Assembly (NCBI GenBank): GCA_036365515.1
Contig: CM070873.1
Coordinates: 75,790,529-75,854,528, forward strand
Origin: Torymus aiolomorphi
Lineage: Eukaryota > Arthropoda > Insecta > Hymenoptera > Torymidae
Direction of reading: 5' to 3'
Length of the DNA: 64,000 bases
Shown piece after piece: positions 36,728 through 50,148 of this stretch. The stretch's first letter is position 1. Each line of letters begins with the position of its first letter. The notes below the pieces were generated by a model that made no database searches, was not told the origin of the DNA, and was given only the letters and a program-made list of their open reading frames with translations. The translations under genes were made by a program, and so were the position numbers.

Positions 36728-37575
36728 TCGATTAACATTCTTTTTCTACAAAAGGATGATTTGGATATTTTCCGAAAGTAGAATGGATGAACGTGCTAAA
36801 GAAATCAAAGGGATTCAAAAATTGCACTACTGGAAGAGTGAACAGAAAAATATATGCAATGCTAGAACTGTTAAGCAAGAATGGAAAAACTGACATTGAA
36901 ACAGAGGTTTCAATTTAAACAATTCAAATTCAAACGAAATAAATATTTATCACAGTAAGCCTTTCGAGAGTGTGAAATATGAATGGTAAATCAAGATGTA
37001 AATTTTTGTTTAAGCTTTCAATGCTTTCTGCAACTTCAAAACGATACAAAATCACGTATAACTGATCAAGAAACCTTCCCGGTGAATTATTTTAAAGTTT
37101 CTTCTTTATTCTACTAATATATTAAATGAGATAGTAAATCGATAAAGAAATGTCATAATTTATGAAAAACGGCACGAGTTGAGAGCTTACAAATCGAAAA
37201 AATCGATTAAAACTTTGAAATTCATTAAAAAAAAAATAAAAAATAGCATATTCTCACCAACTGAAAAAGTTAGTTTTTTTTTAATCTATAAAAAGATATT
37301 ATAATTTGAGAGAGAACAAAATTACAGTTTTTGAGATATTTACATTTTTTAAAATCGTCATTTTTCATACTTACAATTTTCAAATCGTTATTTAAATGAT
37401 TAGAACTAGCTGGTGAATCACTTGATGTCATTTGCTTTGGAAATATTAACCTCCTAGGTTTGTTTTGCTTCCTCCTAGAGGAAGCTTTGTGATAGTAATT
37501 TTTTGAGTTATTGTAAAAACATGTTATAATTGTTTTTCGAGGTGTTAGAAATCAAAATATACGATTTTTGAAAAA

Positions 37576-38541
<966 letters not shown>

Positions 38542-38545
38542 TTAA

Positions 38546-39197
38546 GGTGGCTCCGGCACGATATATATATGTATATGAGTATACAAATTTTTTACGATGC
38601 TTACTTCACATGTTATAATATAAGAAACAATACAGTATGAGATAAGGGTTCTTGAAGTAACAAAAAAAAAATTTTTCAAAGAAATTTGAATATTGTTAAA
38701 GAAGATATCGCCAATTAAAAAAAAATCAACAAAACCAATAAATCTTTTTCATTTTTCATCCGATTTTAATATGCAAGGTCTTATTTTATTCGTTGTTCAA
38801 TTTCAGAGCGAGGTAGCGATATAAAAATTGGAAAATATTCAAAACCTGCAAAGTTATAAGCAATTGTTTATAGATTTGTGACTGAATTTTATAAACAATT
38901 GCTTATAACTTTGGAGGTTGAAAATTTTCCAATTTTTATATCGCTACCTCCTCCTGAAATTGAACAGGGAATAAAATGAGACGTTACAAATTTTAATCGG
39001 ATAAAAAATGAAAAAGATTTTTGGTTTTGTTGATTTTTTTTTCAATTGGCAATATCTTCTTTAACAATATTCAAATTTCATTCAAAATTTTTTTTTTTAC
39101 TTCAATAACCCTTGTTTCATATTATATTGTTTCTCAAATTATAACATGTGAAGTAAGCATCATAGAAAATTTGTATATATATCGCGCCGGAGACACC
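38546..39197. mobile_element. TTAA foldback MITE, 652 bp
   Basis: Arms of about 310 bp are inverted repeats (shared TATAAACAATTGCTTATAAC and AAAAATTGGAAAAT) around a ~17-bp loop near 38875. TTAA lies on both sides (38542-38545, 39198-39201). Termini are GGTGGCTCCGGC / GCCGGAGACACC. The TTAA duplication suggests a piggyBac-type mobiliser. Confidence 0.9.
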
Positions 39198-39201
39198 TTA
39201 A

Positions 39202-40730
39202 ATCCATTACTGTTGAAATACAAATTTTTCATATTTCTTGATATTTAAAAGCATGTAACTTTTTTCAATATCGTGCAACAGTCTAAGTTGAGGGCGCGTT
39301 TTCGAGTTTGCTCAAAAAAGAAACAAAAAAAACTTTGTTGAACAAAAAATATTCTGTCGCACACTTTTTTTTTCTTTATATTTTTTTTATATGAAGGTAT
39401 ACTTTTTATATTTATTTTTTTATATGAAGGTATACTATAAAGCTGCCAATCAGAGACTTTAACAAGGCTCTCTCGAGCAGCGGTCGTACCTAAAAATAGG
39501 TCACAAAAAAAAAAATACTGTCACATTTGCAAGTAAAATGAAAACTTTTTCCAATCAATGTTCTATACGAAAAGTTTCAAGATTTTGAGTAAAAAAATGA
39601 AAAAAAATTGGTTTTAACCAAAAATTGCAAAAAATTTGAAGTATCAATGTTGCATAGTTTTTTTATTTATGCAAATGTCGATCTAAAATTTTAGGAACAT
39701 GTTTTTTTCATAAAAAACAAAAAGTAAACAAATTTTTATCTGCTCACTTGACATGAAATATCATATATGTATGCTCTAATTTATGTTTAAGAATTATTGT
39801 TCTATTCCAAACAAGTATGACACTAAGCGTAACCTCATTTGTACGGGCATGGAGCCCAAACAAATTACTAATAATTAACTAATAATAAAAAAAACATAGG
39901 ATGAAGATAAAAAGATAACAAAACGATAACAAAATCTTGACAAAAATAAAAAACTGATTCAATAAGATAATTAGATGATTAGTAAATGATTATATGACTA
40001 TTATCGAAATATCGTCAACAAGCGTAGTCAGTCATTTTTTGCTCGAATAGGCCTTTGGTTTCTGTGCCGAAAAACCGTTACTCCAGTCTCGCCTTCCAGA
40101 CATAATAAACACAAAAATCCAAACCTGTATCACGAAAAATATGGTGTGCGACAAGAGCAAGTGGGATTTTTTGATCTCGTGTCTTTGCAGTACTGGTCCT
40201 CACTCGGTCTGAAAAAGTCCACTAGCCCATAGTTCACCATATAGTGAATTACACAATTTTCCAAAATTTCAGTTCATAGGACAAACAAAATTATTGTTGA
40301 AGAACTTGTTAACTTTGTCTACAATTAATCACTCCTAAAGCCATTTCATTCAAGATAATCTATTAATTCGAACATTGTCCCTTACGTATTTTGGCCCACG
40401 GAATCCCAATCTAGAGGTCTTTTATTGATAAAAAAAAAGTTAAAACATTGCTTCAACAACGATTGCATAAACAAATAACGAAATAATTGTGTTTAGCTAT
40501 CGGAGTATTCATTTCTGAAAATTAACGCTATTTTGAAAAAGGTCATTTGGCCAGCCTTCGCAAAATGTAAATTGAAAAAGTTGTGATGTTTAAAATTTGA
40601 TTTTTTTAAATTTTTTAACAACCACAGCCAAACCAATCTTATTCAGAAATTTAAACTTCTATGTAACCCTTATACCTTGAATAAGTATTCTAATGCCCAA
40701 AAGCAACGTTTTTATTAATTAACTATATAT
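39202..40730. other. AT-rich non-coding DNA
   Basis: No gene seen. A TATATGAAGGTATACT unit is repeated near 39390 and 39421. Confidence 0.55.
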
Positions 40731-40734
40731 TTTA

Positions 40735-41190
40735 TTATCAACTGATGAGAATTTTTGCATCGGTCTTACAGTCTTATAAATTAAATTAAAATAATTAATA
40801 TTTATGGCAGTCAGATTGCCCTTGTTTATAATCACCCCCGCAGAATCTGAAATAAAAACTTAATTAAAACCTGGAAAAAAAACTTTATTAACAAAAGACT
40901 ATCTGACTGCCCCCCATCACCAAATTGCCCAATTGCCCGACGTTTCGAGCCCGCTCCGGCTCCTCCTCAGGGAGTCAATAAATATTAATTATTTTAATTA
41001 ATTAATTATTTTCATTAATTATTTTAATTAATGACTGCCATAAATATTAATTATTTTAATTAATTATTTTAATTAATGACTGCCATAAATATTAATTATT
41101 TTAATTTAATTTATAAGACTGTAGGACCGATGGAAAAATTCTCATCAGTTGATAGTAAGTTGCAGTCGACATAAGTAATATTTTTAATGA
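40735..41190. mobile_element. foldback element F, copy 2
   Basis: Same arms and loop as 25834-26236 (shared CGCAGAATCTGAAATAAAAA and CGTTTCGAGCCCGCTCC). The minus strand of the loop has CTGAGGA (40970-40964) and GAAAC (40946-40942). The right arm contains extra tandem copies of a GACTGCCATAAATATTAATT unit near 41030-41110. Confidence 0.88.
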
Positions 41191-42700
41191 TATATATTTT
41201 ATTAATGCGTAAGTTATTAAATTAATCCCAGTGTATTTATTTTTGACGAATTTTTTTGCTTTTCTTGCTCGTTACGTACATTGCTTCTTTCGTTTTTGGT
41301 TCATAGAATACGAAACAAAATGTATGTTTTAGACAAACGTGTTACAACATTGCTTAATTAAGAATTTTTTTTACTTTTCAAGTACTTTTTTCTCAAAATA
41401 CCGCAAAATTTTTAGAAAAAAGTACTTGGAAATAAATTTTTTTTTTGCACTCTATCTTCTATTTAGCGCAGTAAGCAGCTTTTCAAAAGACTATTTAAAA
41501 GTTTTGTCAGATTTTTAAAATATTAAAACACGTTGTTGTTGTTAAGTTTCAGCACACGATGCTATACCAAAAATATTTTCGAATTCTGTGTCAAAAACTA
41601 AATTTTTCATGTTTGCCGCGTCACTGTAATTCTTTTAGAACCCAAAAAATACAATATTATTTCCGTAAAAAAAGTTGTTTTTTTTAGATGACAAAGGTAA
41701 GTCAGTGAGCGGGGTTGGTGAGCGGGGTTAATGAGTGGGGTCAACAAAAATGTCTAAATATTCTTTTTTATAACAATTTCGGTATCACAGTGTTTGAAGG
41801 AAAATTTAACGTAGGCACATTTCACTATTTATATCTACTAGAGCCTTTCCAGACTAACTTTGACTCAATATTGTGCATCATCAAGCATACATCGGCGACT
41901 AGCTGAATCATGCTTATTAAATAGGATATTGTGTAGCAAGGGCGGAAAGTGGTATTTTTTAGACCGAGTGTGGAGTCTCCAGTTCGACTTGAAGGTAGCA
42001 CGAGCCGAAGACGAATTCATTTTGGGAGTTGAAGACGAGTACTACAACCAGATGAAGTCAGGAAGTCTACTAGCCCTTGGTACACACAATATTTTTTGTG
42101 ACACATGTATTGATTTTGGCGGTTTCTGGATTGCTTTTTACATAAAAAAGCCATGAACATAAAAAAGCATGCATGTATTAATTATATGGGAGATCAAACA
42201 CAATCTATTCGATTTTACACATTATTAGAGAAGTAGCAGTGGACGGAAAAATAAACTTTTCTGCTAACTGGGCAATAGAGTAACTTTTTTTGCCCGCTGG
42301 TCAGAAAAAAGGACTTTCTACGCACTTTTAGCAAAAAAAATTGCAAAAATGGTGCATGCGTTACAAAAACTCTTTTCTGACATTACCAAAAATGAGTTTA
42401 CGCACTTTATGCGTTAATATGCTTTCATTTATTATGCAGCTGACTCACGTGCAAAAGCTACGTAATAATACCCATTACAGGAAAACTCGCCTCTAATACG
42501 CGTATGCTCACGCATGACTCCAACACGAAGCTGTAAGATACTTGAGAGCTTCTCTCTTCCATTTCTGTCCTAATCAAAACTTAATATTGCAATTGCATGG
42601 AATACGTGCATTCCTTCGATATTTAGTCTATTCCACACAAGAATTTGTATACAGGTTCGCGTATATCTTTCTAATATACCGGAATTTTCGAGCTGCTTCG
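41191..42700. other. non-coding DNA with a minisatellite and a hairpin
   Basis: Three ~14-bp units of GTGAGCGGGGTTG type lie at about 41705-41745. A hairpin (TTTTCTGCTAACTGGGCA paired with TGCCCGCTGGTCAGAAAA) lies at about 42258-42308. The 98-codon open frame at 41860-42156 has a plausible composition but matches nothing I know. Confidence 0.45.
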
Positions 42701-42719
42701 TTCAGAGATCTAAACTAAA

Positions 42720-44277
42720 AAATAATATGTGGTTGAATGTGCACAAGAAAAAAATTCAGAAATCCTGTCATCTTCACGGCTTCTTCTTGCTCACACTCAC
42801 GATCTCCCCTGCTCCCCTATCTATCTCATTCTACATGCTCCGCTCACACTCTCGTCTCCCGTCCAGGCTCTGCCAGGACGCGGCGCTCGCTGTCGTCACG
42901 CGATATCCTCTTTCTCGCTTAGTCTCGCTCTCATCAGTGTCTCGCTCACTGTTTCTCTGTTTCTCCTTCGCTCTTCCTTTCCCGCTCTCTTTCACGTTCA
43001 TTCTCGCTCTCTATCACTTCCTCGCTCTCCGTTTCTCTCTCTAGCTCACTCTCGCTCCCTCTTGCTCTCTTGCTCTGTTTTTCTCTCTCTCTCTCTTTAT
43101 TCGTCTCCCTATTTCTCCCCTTCTCGCTTCCCCCTCCCTCTCTCTTTCTTCGTCAAAGATCAACGGAGAAGGAGGAACGGGGTGCGCGCGCAATGGAGAT
43201 ATGGAAGAGCGAGAGCGCGAGGCTAGGGTTTGCTGGCAAAACGAAGAAGAAAATATCCGAGCAGTTCACAGCGCGCGCGCGTGGTAGAGGGGAATGGGGT
43301 TAGCGGTGGCGCAGAAACCCCTACCAGTACGCACACGTGCATAAAGGGTGGGGGTTTCTCGCCAGCGGCTGCGTGTTCAAGGGCTGTGCGCGCGCAAGCG
43401 CTGCCAGTCCCTCGGCAATCATTGACGTGAGCAGAACGAATATCGCCTGACTACGCTCTCGCTTACATTCTCTTTCGATCAGCGCCACTACACGGCCTTT
43501 CCGTGGCCGTAGCAGTTCTTTCTTCTTCGCCCTTGTCACCATTCGAGTAATTAAGGAATATGAGGCTTCCGCTTTTCGTGTTTCTTGTGAGTACCTTCGA
43601 TTTATAGGTTCGTGTTTTTGTCTTTCTAGCGATGACATTGAATCCAGGTGTAAGAAGTGGTTTACGGTGAACCTGCTGCTACGAGAATAATGAGGAGTAT
43701 CGGCCAGTGCGACGTGTCGCGCCGTCGAGTTAGATGAGCCACCCAGCAAACACCAGTGCAGAAAGTTAAACAGCTGCTCGAAGATGTAAACTGGCTCGCG
43801 CGCGTATTTGAGTGTTCAGCAGTATATCAGTGACATAGTGCGTTACTTTTCGTAAACAAGTGAGAAAAGTTTTTGAATCAGCAGAAACGGATGGATGTTT
43901 GTTAAGTACGTACCAGTGTGACTCAATATAAGTCACTGTTAACGAGCAGTTAATGACTTGAAGAAATATCAAAGAATGATGGTTTTTCGAGGGCGTGGTG
44001 GAGCTTAACTATTAACTAGTTTAAGATGAAATCAACGGAGAACAAGAAATCTGCGGTTATTACCCACGCTTATTGATGTATGAATAAGAGTTCAAAGATA
44101 GCCGACGGGAAGAAGAAACTCAACAGCAGTGAGAGGATCAAGGTGGGAACGGGTGGAAAAGAGTGTTCAACGTCAAAGCACATTGAATTTTTCTCATTAT
44201 TGCGAAGTCCTGGGACTTCCTCTGTCTGTCTGCCTGTCCATCTATCTATCTGCCTATCTCTGCCTGTCCCTCTCTCT

Positions 44278-44347
<70 letters not shown>

Positions 44348-44990
44348 GTCATTATTTATTTACTCATTTACCTATCTTCCTATGTTTCTTTTTTCGTTTT
44401 CTCTCTCAATCATCGGTGTGGAATTTACGCGGCGACAAAGTGTCAGTGGCACCTGCAATAACAACTCTTGCACCAGCCGTTGATCCAGAAGAGTGCACGA
44501 ATTTTAAACGCTTCTTTCTCGTAGGCAGAAAAAGTGATTGCTTCGTTTTTTTCACCATCTTATCCACATCATTAATGTCTGTACAGAGTGTAGGAAGAAG
44601 TTTTCGCAGCTTCCTCACCGCGCGACCTACGAGTGACAGGTCACTTGCAGTGGGCTGTCCACACAGTAGGCTAGCCCTTTTTCTCTCGCGCGCTTTCACT
44701 ATCTGCTAATGTGTTGCCAGTGCTCTCCAGTTTTAATTAATAGCGGACTCAGAAGAGTCAGCGGTAAAAGGTGCACACTAATCTGATCGTCGTTTCTGTG
44801 TAAAGTGTGCTCTGTATTTCTGTGTTGCTCGCGGGTTAGTCAGGAGTAGCAATACATACGATAATAAGTGCAAGTGCAAGAGGTAATGCATGAGGAAATC
44901 GTGTGCATATGGATAAATATTCACGATCAACCACAACCAGAGTCAATTACTCGCTTTCCCACCTGCTGGCTAGTGCTGCTACGCTGAATG
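42720..44990 (+). other. pyrimidine- and CpG-rich region, possible 5' region of a host gene
   Basis: 42780-43160 is dense CT-rich sequence. 43180-43450 is CpG-rich with GCGCGCGC runs. A (TC)n microsatellite occupies 44281-44348. The open frames on both strands are low-complexity or compositionally implausible. Base composition differs sharply from the AT-rich surroundings and the region leads into the candidate signal-peptide exon at 45094, so it may hold untranslated exons or a promoter. No TATA box stands out. Confidence 0.35.
44281..44348. repeat. TC microsatellite
   Basis: (TC)n of about 68 bp with one or two interruptions, preceded by a TCTG/TCTA-rich stretch. Confidence 0.93.
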
Positions 44991-45093
44991 AGCCAGGCAA
45001 CAGAAGACGATGACGATGCTGTTACTGTCGCCAGGCAGGAGATAGTGCCAGTAGATTATGTGAGGAAGCTTGTGCGCCGGGGGAAAAGCGGCG

Positions 45094-45139
45094 ATGTCTA
45101 CTTCTTTTTCCATCCTTGTCTGTCTTATGATTTATTTTG
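45094..45139 (+). CDS. candidate first coding exon with signal peptide
   Basis: ATG at 45094 opens 'MSTSFSILVCLMIYFG', a short N-terminus with a hydrophobic core typical of a secretory signal peptide. An in-frame TGA lies upstream at 45061, so this is the first Met of its frame. The exon stops at a good donor, TTTTG|GTGAGC (45139|45140), in phase 1, the usual arrangement for signal-peptide exons of secreted or receptor proteins. It follows GC-rich DNA that could be 5' untranslated. A competing ATG at 44988 opens a longer acidic frame that crosses the same donor. No downstream exon was found in the window and the family is unknown, so this is a hypothesis only. Confidence 0.3.
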
Positions 45140-45492
45140 GTGAGCACACTTTAAGTACACTGTCTCTATGGGTAGGCTTTTAAATTATCATTAGAGTTGA
45201 GTATGTCCAACAATCGGTGTAAATTGCTAACTGTTATGAATCAAATATTGATTGTGATTCAATTGTAAGCAAACGCTTGTTTCTATCGTGTATAAATGCC
45301 TCCCTTGTACTGACGGAAGAACAATGATTTCAAAATATATTGAGTCCAACTTAAAAAGATACGCTGCATAAAAAATACTATTGTTTAGGATACAAATAAT
45401 GAGAGTATCAAAATAAGAAGGCTTGAATTTCAGTAATAGGTATTTATTAACTTAGGAGTACGCTTCTGACTAAACTAGTGTTTTTCTACTTA

Positions 45493-46193
45493 CAAGGAGC
45501 GTGCGTAACCATTGGGTCACGGATTTGTACCAAATTGAAAGATCGTGTTTTAGAGTAAAAAATATTGAACCCCTGTTCCAGGATTTATTGTCATAGGTTC
45601 TTTTACTCGAAATATGTGCCATGTTATCTTAAAAATGCGTTATTTTGTTAAAAAATTATTTCTCTTCTATTGTATGTAAATTTGTAAGTATTCCCATTAC
45701 AAAAATGAGCGAAAAAAATGTAAAAGTAGGCAGAACAAGCTTTATTTTAAGCATTGTTTCGTCTAGAAATATCGATTTTTCCAAAAGTTATGAGAAATCA
45801 AAGATAGTGTAAAAAAATGATTGAAAATTTCCCGTTTTTTAAAGGATTTTAAGAGTGCTATTTTCAATGATTTTTTTACGCTATCTTTGATTTCTCATAA
45901 CTTTCTGAATAATCGATATTTTTAGACGAAACAGTGCTCAAAATAAAGCTTATTCTGCCTACTTTTACATTTTTTTGCTCATTTTCGTAACGCGAATACT
46001 TGCAAATTTACATACAATAGAAGAGACATCATTTTTTAACAAAATAACGTATTTTTAAGATAACATGGCACATATTTTGAATAAAGAGCCTATGAGAATA
46101 AATCCTGAAACAGGAGTTCAATATTTCCTACTCTGAAACACGATCTTCCAGTTTGGTACGAATCCGTGACCCAAAGATTACGCACTCTCCTCG
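45493..46193. mobile_element. foldback element with TTA duplication and CAAGGAG/CGAGGAG termini
   Basis: 701 bp; arms of about 330 bp are inverted repeats (shared CTATCTTTGATTTCTCATAA and GCATATTTTT-poor spacer). The loop of about 40 bp lies near 45826-45867. Flanked by TTA (45490-45492, 46194-46196). The subterminal GGGTCACGGATT is shared with element B (GGATCACGGATT). Non-coding. Confidence 0.88.
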
Positions 46194-46196
46194 TTA

Positions 46197-46917
46197 AATA
46201 TACTGTATGAGATACTTTTATTAAAATATTCCTAATTATTACGGTCTTTTCGTCGTTTTCTTTTTTACTTAATAGAGCGTAATGCCATTTTTGGTTTATT
46301 TATAAAGACAACATATGAAATTGGTCGACCAACAAAGGGATGAGAAATACGTCTAATAACATTTCGCAATTCAATTTAATGTTACATCACAATTGTTTTA
46401 ATAAGATAAGGTCATAATTTAGAGTATACGTAATATTCACTAATATATCAATCAGATTTATTCTCATAGTGAATTTTTAGATCAAGATATAACTCTTATA
46501 AAAGTAATGCTTCTTTACATCCCAATTGATGTCTCAGCTACGATCACCCTTATGGACTTAAATTACAGTTAGATTACAGTGCTATACAGCATTGATTAAT
46601 TTTGATGATCAAATATAAAATATTTACTTCGTTGTATCTATCATACATACTTTAACGAAAATCTAAATAAGAATACAAAATTAACGTAGACACAAAAACG
46701 TGTAACAGAGCGTTTAAAAATGTATAAAGACGTACTTTTACTTCATGTTTCGGATATTTTGTGAGGTTCCTTACGGTTTCTCACACTTTCCTGTAGTTTT
46801 GCACATTGCCCAATTAAATAAAAAATATTTTAAAGTATATAGAAAAAGTCTATGGAAAATATATAAAAAATATATAAAAAATATATAATGAAATTAAAGT
46901 ATAAGATAAAAAAGAAA

Positions 46918-46953
<36 letters not shown>

Positions 46954-47729
46954 CGGTATAAGGAAATTGCTTAAGGCCAATAAAAGTTGATTTTTACGCG
47001 CTACAGCAATTTTCTTTACATCTTTCAACTGTTAATCCTTCTTTATTATTTTACCTATACTGTTTCTCTAGTTTATGGCACATCAAAGAGCTGATTAGAT
47101 CCAATTTAAACATTTTTTTCATATTGCCTTTTTCGTATTATAATGTAGTATTTTTTAATAGTAATAATTTTACTGCTACAACGTATCTGGTTTTATTACT
47201 TACTTTCTTACTTCTTTTTGGCGGTGTCAATGTCTTATATTTCTTATTATTTTTTTCGATTGTAAGAATTCGTTTCTTCGATTTTGATAATGATAAGTTA
47301 ATCAGCGTTGATTTGGCTCGCCCCCTACGGCCCTAGTATGACTGTTCGCAACTAGCGACACGCGCGCAGATTCCCGTAAGCCTAACAACTTTCTTTTCAA
47401 ATAAATGCGAATGAGAAGAATATTTATTAGAAGCATTTATGAAACATGAAATGAAAAATAGTATAATATATGAAAATTATGTAAACATTAATAAATAAAT
47501 ATTATTAGTATTGAATTTGAGTGGTTGCTATTATATTTATATTTTTTAAGCACTCATGACAAGTAAAGAAGGTTAAAACACAAGAGAATAATACAATATT
47601 TTTATTTTTTCAATACTAAACATTGTTTTATTTAATTAACAAGAATACAAAGATTTTCTTTTCAAAGGGATCTTTGCAATAATAAATTCTCACTATTTAT
47701 ACAATATTTACAAATACTATTTACAAATT
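46197..47729. other. AT-rich non-coding DNA with short TA repeats
   Basis: No gene. (TA)n at about 46920-46949 and three AAAAATATATA units near 46858-46890. A short GC-rich patch near 47316-47380 resembles a transposon end but has no partner that I can find. Confidence 0.5.
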
Positions 47730-48751
47730 ATTCATTAAAATCGGGAATTGGGAGATTATTTACACGATTCATTAAATGGAGCATCAACTCGGACGGATTT
47801 CCACAATCCCCCATACTTTTGATGCATCTGCTCGATTGTAATAGAGCATTCACTGTCTCTAAGAGCAACTTATTTCTAATTGTTATCTTTTCCAGTTTTA
47901 CCTTACTCCAAATTCTCTCTGTCTCGTCTCAACGTTGCTGTGAGGTATTATTAGAATATTTAATACAAAATTAGCTAAGAGTCTGAAGGCAAATTCGCCA
48001 GCCTCATTGCGGTAATAATAAAGTTCGAACCAAAAGATACTAATTTCTGCATTATCTGTTAAGTAATCTGGGAAATCATACAAAATTAAATCATTCCACT
48101 CATTTACAATATGGTGAACATCGTTTTGATTGACTATAAATTCTCGAAAATTGTTGAATTAAATTGTTAATACAATTCATACTGTTTAAGTGAAAATCCA
48201 GAGACAATGCATTATCGAGTCCTATGCATTCTAGATAATCAAAAAAATTTTTTTCGAAATTATTAAAGTTTTAATAGCATACACAATTGATGCAAATACC
48301 TTAAGCATGTTTGTCTCAGGTTTATTTTAATGATTTGATCAAAGTCTGGTGTATCTGGCTGATTTATAAAAATGTTGGCCTCATTTCCCAAGCTAATCAT
48401 GTTAATGTCTAAAATTTCTTTAAATTTATTTAAAAATAAGGTATTAATTTGTTAAAATAATAAATTCAAAACTTTTTTAATTTTGTGTATTACGATATCA
48501 CTTCTTTGAAAAAATTTATTAAGTGTTAATTTTAGAAAATATAAAAATTAAAAATAGTATGTAGCATTTGCTTGTTTTTGAATTCAAAAATTCTAATATT
48601 GGGCGAGCACTTACAATATTTTCTTGGAGAAAAGCATGCGTAAAATACAATTGTAAGGGACCCCATTGCTCAATAATTCTAGAAATACTGTCTTCTAGTG
48701 ACAACCAACGAGTGCTGGACGGTCCTAAAATCTTATTTACTTCTGTATCTA

Positions 48752-49490
48752 CACGGAAAGGAATTTTGTAGCGAAAATTACAAATATTCGAGACAAAATT
48801 ACCAATTTCTATGGTAATGGATAGACAGACTGACAATTTCAAACTTTTTACCAAAGTGCCTTGGTAAAATTTCTTTTTAGTTAATTTAAATTAAAAAAAT
48901 TAATTTTTTTACCCATATTGATGGATATATAGTATTTTAATATAGAAAGAGAAACAGAAACAAGGATAAAAAAACATTAAACTGAATAAAAACTTTACGG
49001 AAGCGAGATTCGATCCGACGATCTTTGGGTTGAGAGTCCGACGTTCTACCGACTGCGCCACGGAAGCTATTAGGAACAGTCATTTGAATCGCCGTTATTA
49101 CTTACTGCAAATATGCGTATTGTTTTCATGTTAACGTTGCGCACGCCTCTAGTATCAATCTCCTGAAACACAATAATGCGCAGTGCGCATGCGCGAGTAG
49201 ACAAATACCAGATTATTTGGTAAAATTTATCAGTCACCCAGTAAAATTGATCAGTTTTCTTAGTAAAAATTCCTAGATAACCTTGTAAAAATGACTAGAT
49301 CTCAATTTTTACCAGTTTGTCTGGTAATTTTTACTCAAATAATTTGGTATTTTTTTGAAGTGATTATGGTAGTTTTTCCTGGGAAACTTATAAATTGTAT
49401 TAGAAACCCGGGAATATCACGGCTTTTGACAGTCTGTCCATGCACTACCAAGGCACCTTGGTAATTTTTACTCTAAAATTTCTCTCCGTG
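48752..49490. mobile_element. TA MITE with CACGGAGAG/CACGGAAAG termini
   Basis: 739 bp, flanked by TA. Inverted repeats of about 70-100 bp with GACAGACTG and ACCAAGGTGCCTTGGTA-like blocks. Inserted into the hAT pseudogene. It contains a tRNA-like sequence. Its terminus resembles the orphan ends at 12496 and 30154. Confidence 0.75.
48998..49068 (-). repeat. tRNA-like sequence inside the TA MITE
   Basis: Minus strand: A-box-like TGGCGCAGTCGGTAGAACG and B-box-like GGATCGAATCT. The ends GCTTCCGT and GCTTCCGT are direct rather than complementary repeats, and the anticodon stem does not pair. It is not a functional tRNA. Confidence 0.6.
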
Positions 49491-49644
49491 TAGAAATACT
49501 TGAAATTCTACCAAAGTTCGCTGTCTTTTAAGAGAAATCTGAAAAAACTATGGAGTCTAGAACAAAATTTTACGATATCTCCAGATATTTATTTCATTGC
49601 ATTTTCTGCGCATAAATGAATTGAATGACTCAGGCATTTATTAA

Positions 49645-49784
49645 CCTTTTCGTTCCGGGACTGGTACATATATGGAGCAGCACTCCGTGTGGCGACTTAT
49701 CATAAGAAGTGCATTCACTTAAGTCATGAAATTCAGCTAAAATGCGAGGTCAATTTTAAAGGAAAAATCCCCGGAGTGAAAAGG
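49645..49784. mobile_element. 140-bp TTAA MITE
   Basis: Termini CCTTTTCGTTCCGGG and CCCCGGAGTGAAAAGG, flanked by TTAA (49641-49644, 49785-49788). Sits inside the hAT pseudogene. Confidence 0.88.
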
Positions 49785-50148
49785 TTAATAATAATGTCAG
49801 AATTCATTTCTCTAAAACGTTGCGCAACGGAATTACGCGCTCCTATCATCGTACTACATCCATCGGATCTAAATGCTGCAATGTTTAGCAAAGTAATATT
49901 TTCTGTATAAAATGATGATGTTATTTTTTCAAATAATTGGTTTGCACCAGCACCATGATTATCATCATATTCGTCTAGTATAGGTATAATTTTTTATAGT
50001 GTAGTTACTACTTGGTTGGGATCAAAATCTAAATATTTAATAATTGTGCATCCATTGTCTATTTCGGATATATCAGTCATTCCATCGAACTGTACACTAA
50101 ACTTACAATTTTTTCATTTTTCAATTAATTACCTTTTATTGCTTTCAG

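Larger units (their letters stand above)
30431..37380 (+). mobile_element. large composite element A with nested insertions
   Basis: Left arm (about 30431-30722, resuming 31215-31346) and right arm (about 36958-37380) are inverted repeats. Shared blocks include ATCGATTTTTTCGATTTGTA and GGTTTCTTGATCA. The left arm is split by a 476-bp MITE and then by element B; a third insertion sits in the interior. The interior carries an unnamed transposase pseudogene at 34813-36727. Outer termini and target duplication are not resolved. Confidence 0.75.

Noticed and set aside
41860..42156. 98-codon frame with reasonable composition
   Set aside because: No recognised domain, no splice context, no neighbour support; kept only as a note on the intergenic stretch.
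42727..43303. Overlapping Ser/Leu-rich open frames, up to 165 codons
   Set aside because: CT-rich low-complexity DNA gives open frames in several registers; no domain or codon bias favours one.
43321..43749. 142-codon minus-strand open frame
   Set aside because: Located in CpG-rich DNA where stops are rare; composition is not protein-like and no motif was recognised.
47316..47380. Possible hAT terminal inverted repeat (CCTACGGCCCTAG)
   Set aside because: I could not find the matching inverted end beyond 51 kb, so the hAT element boundary is left open.
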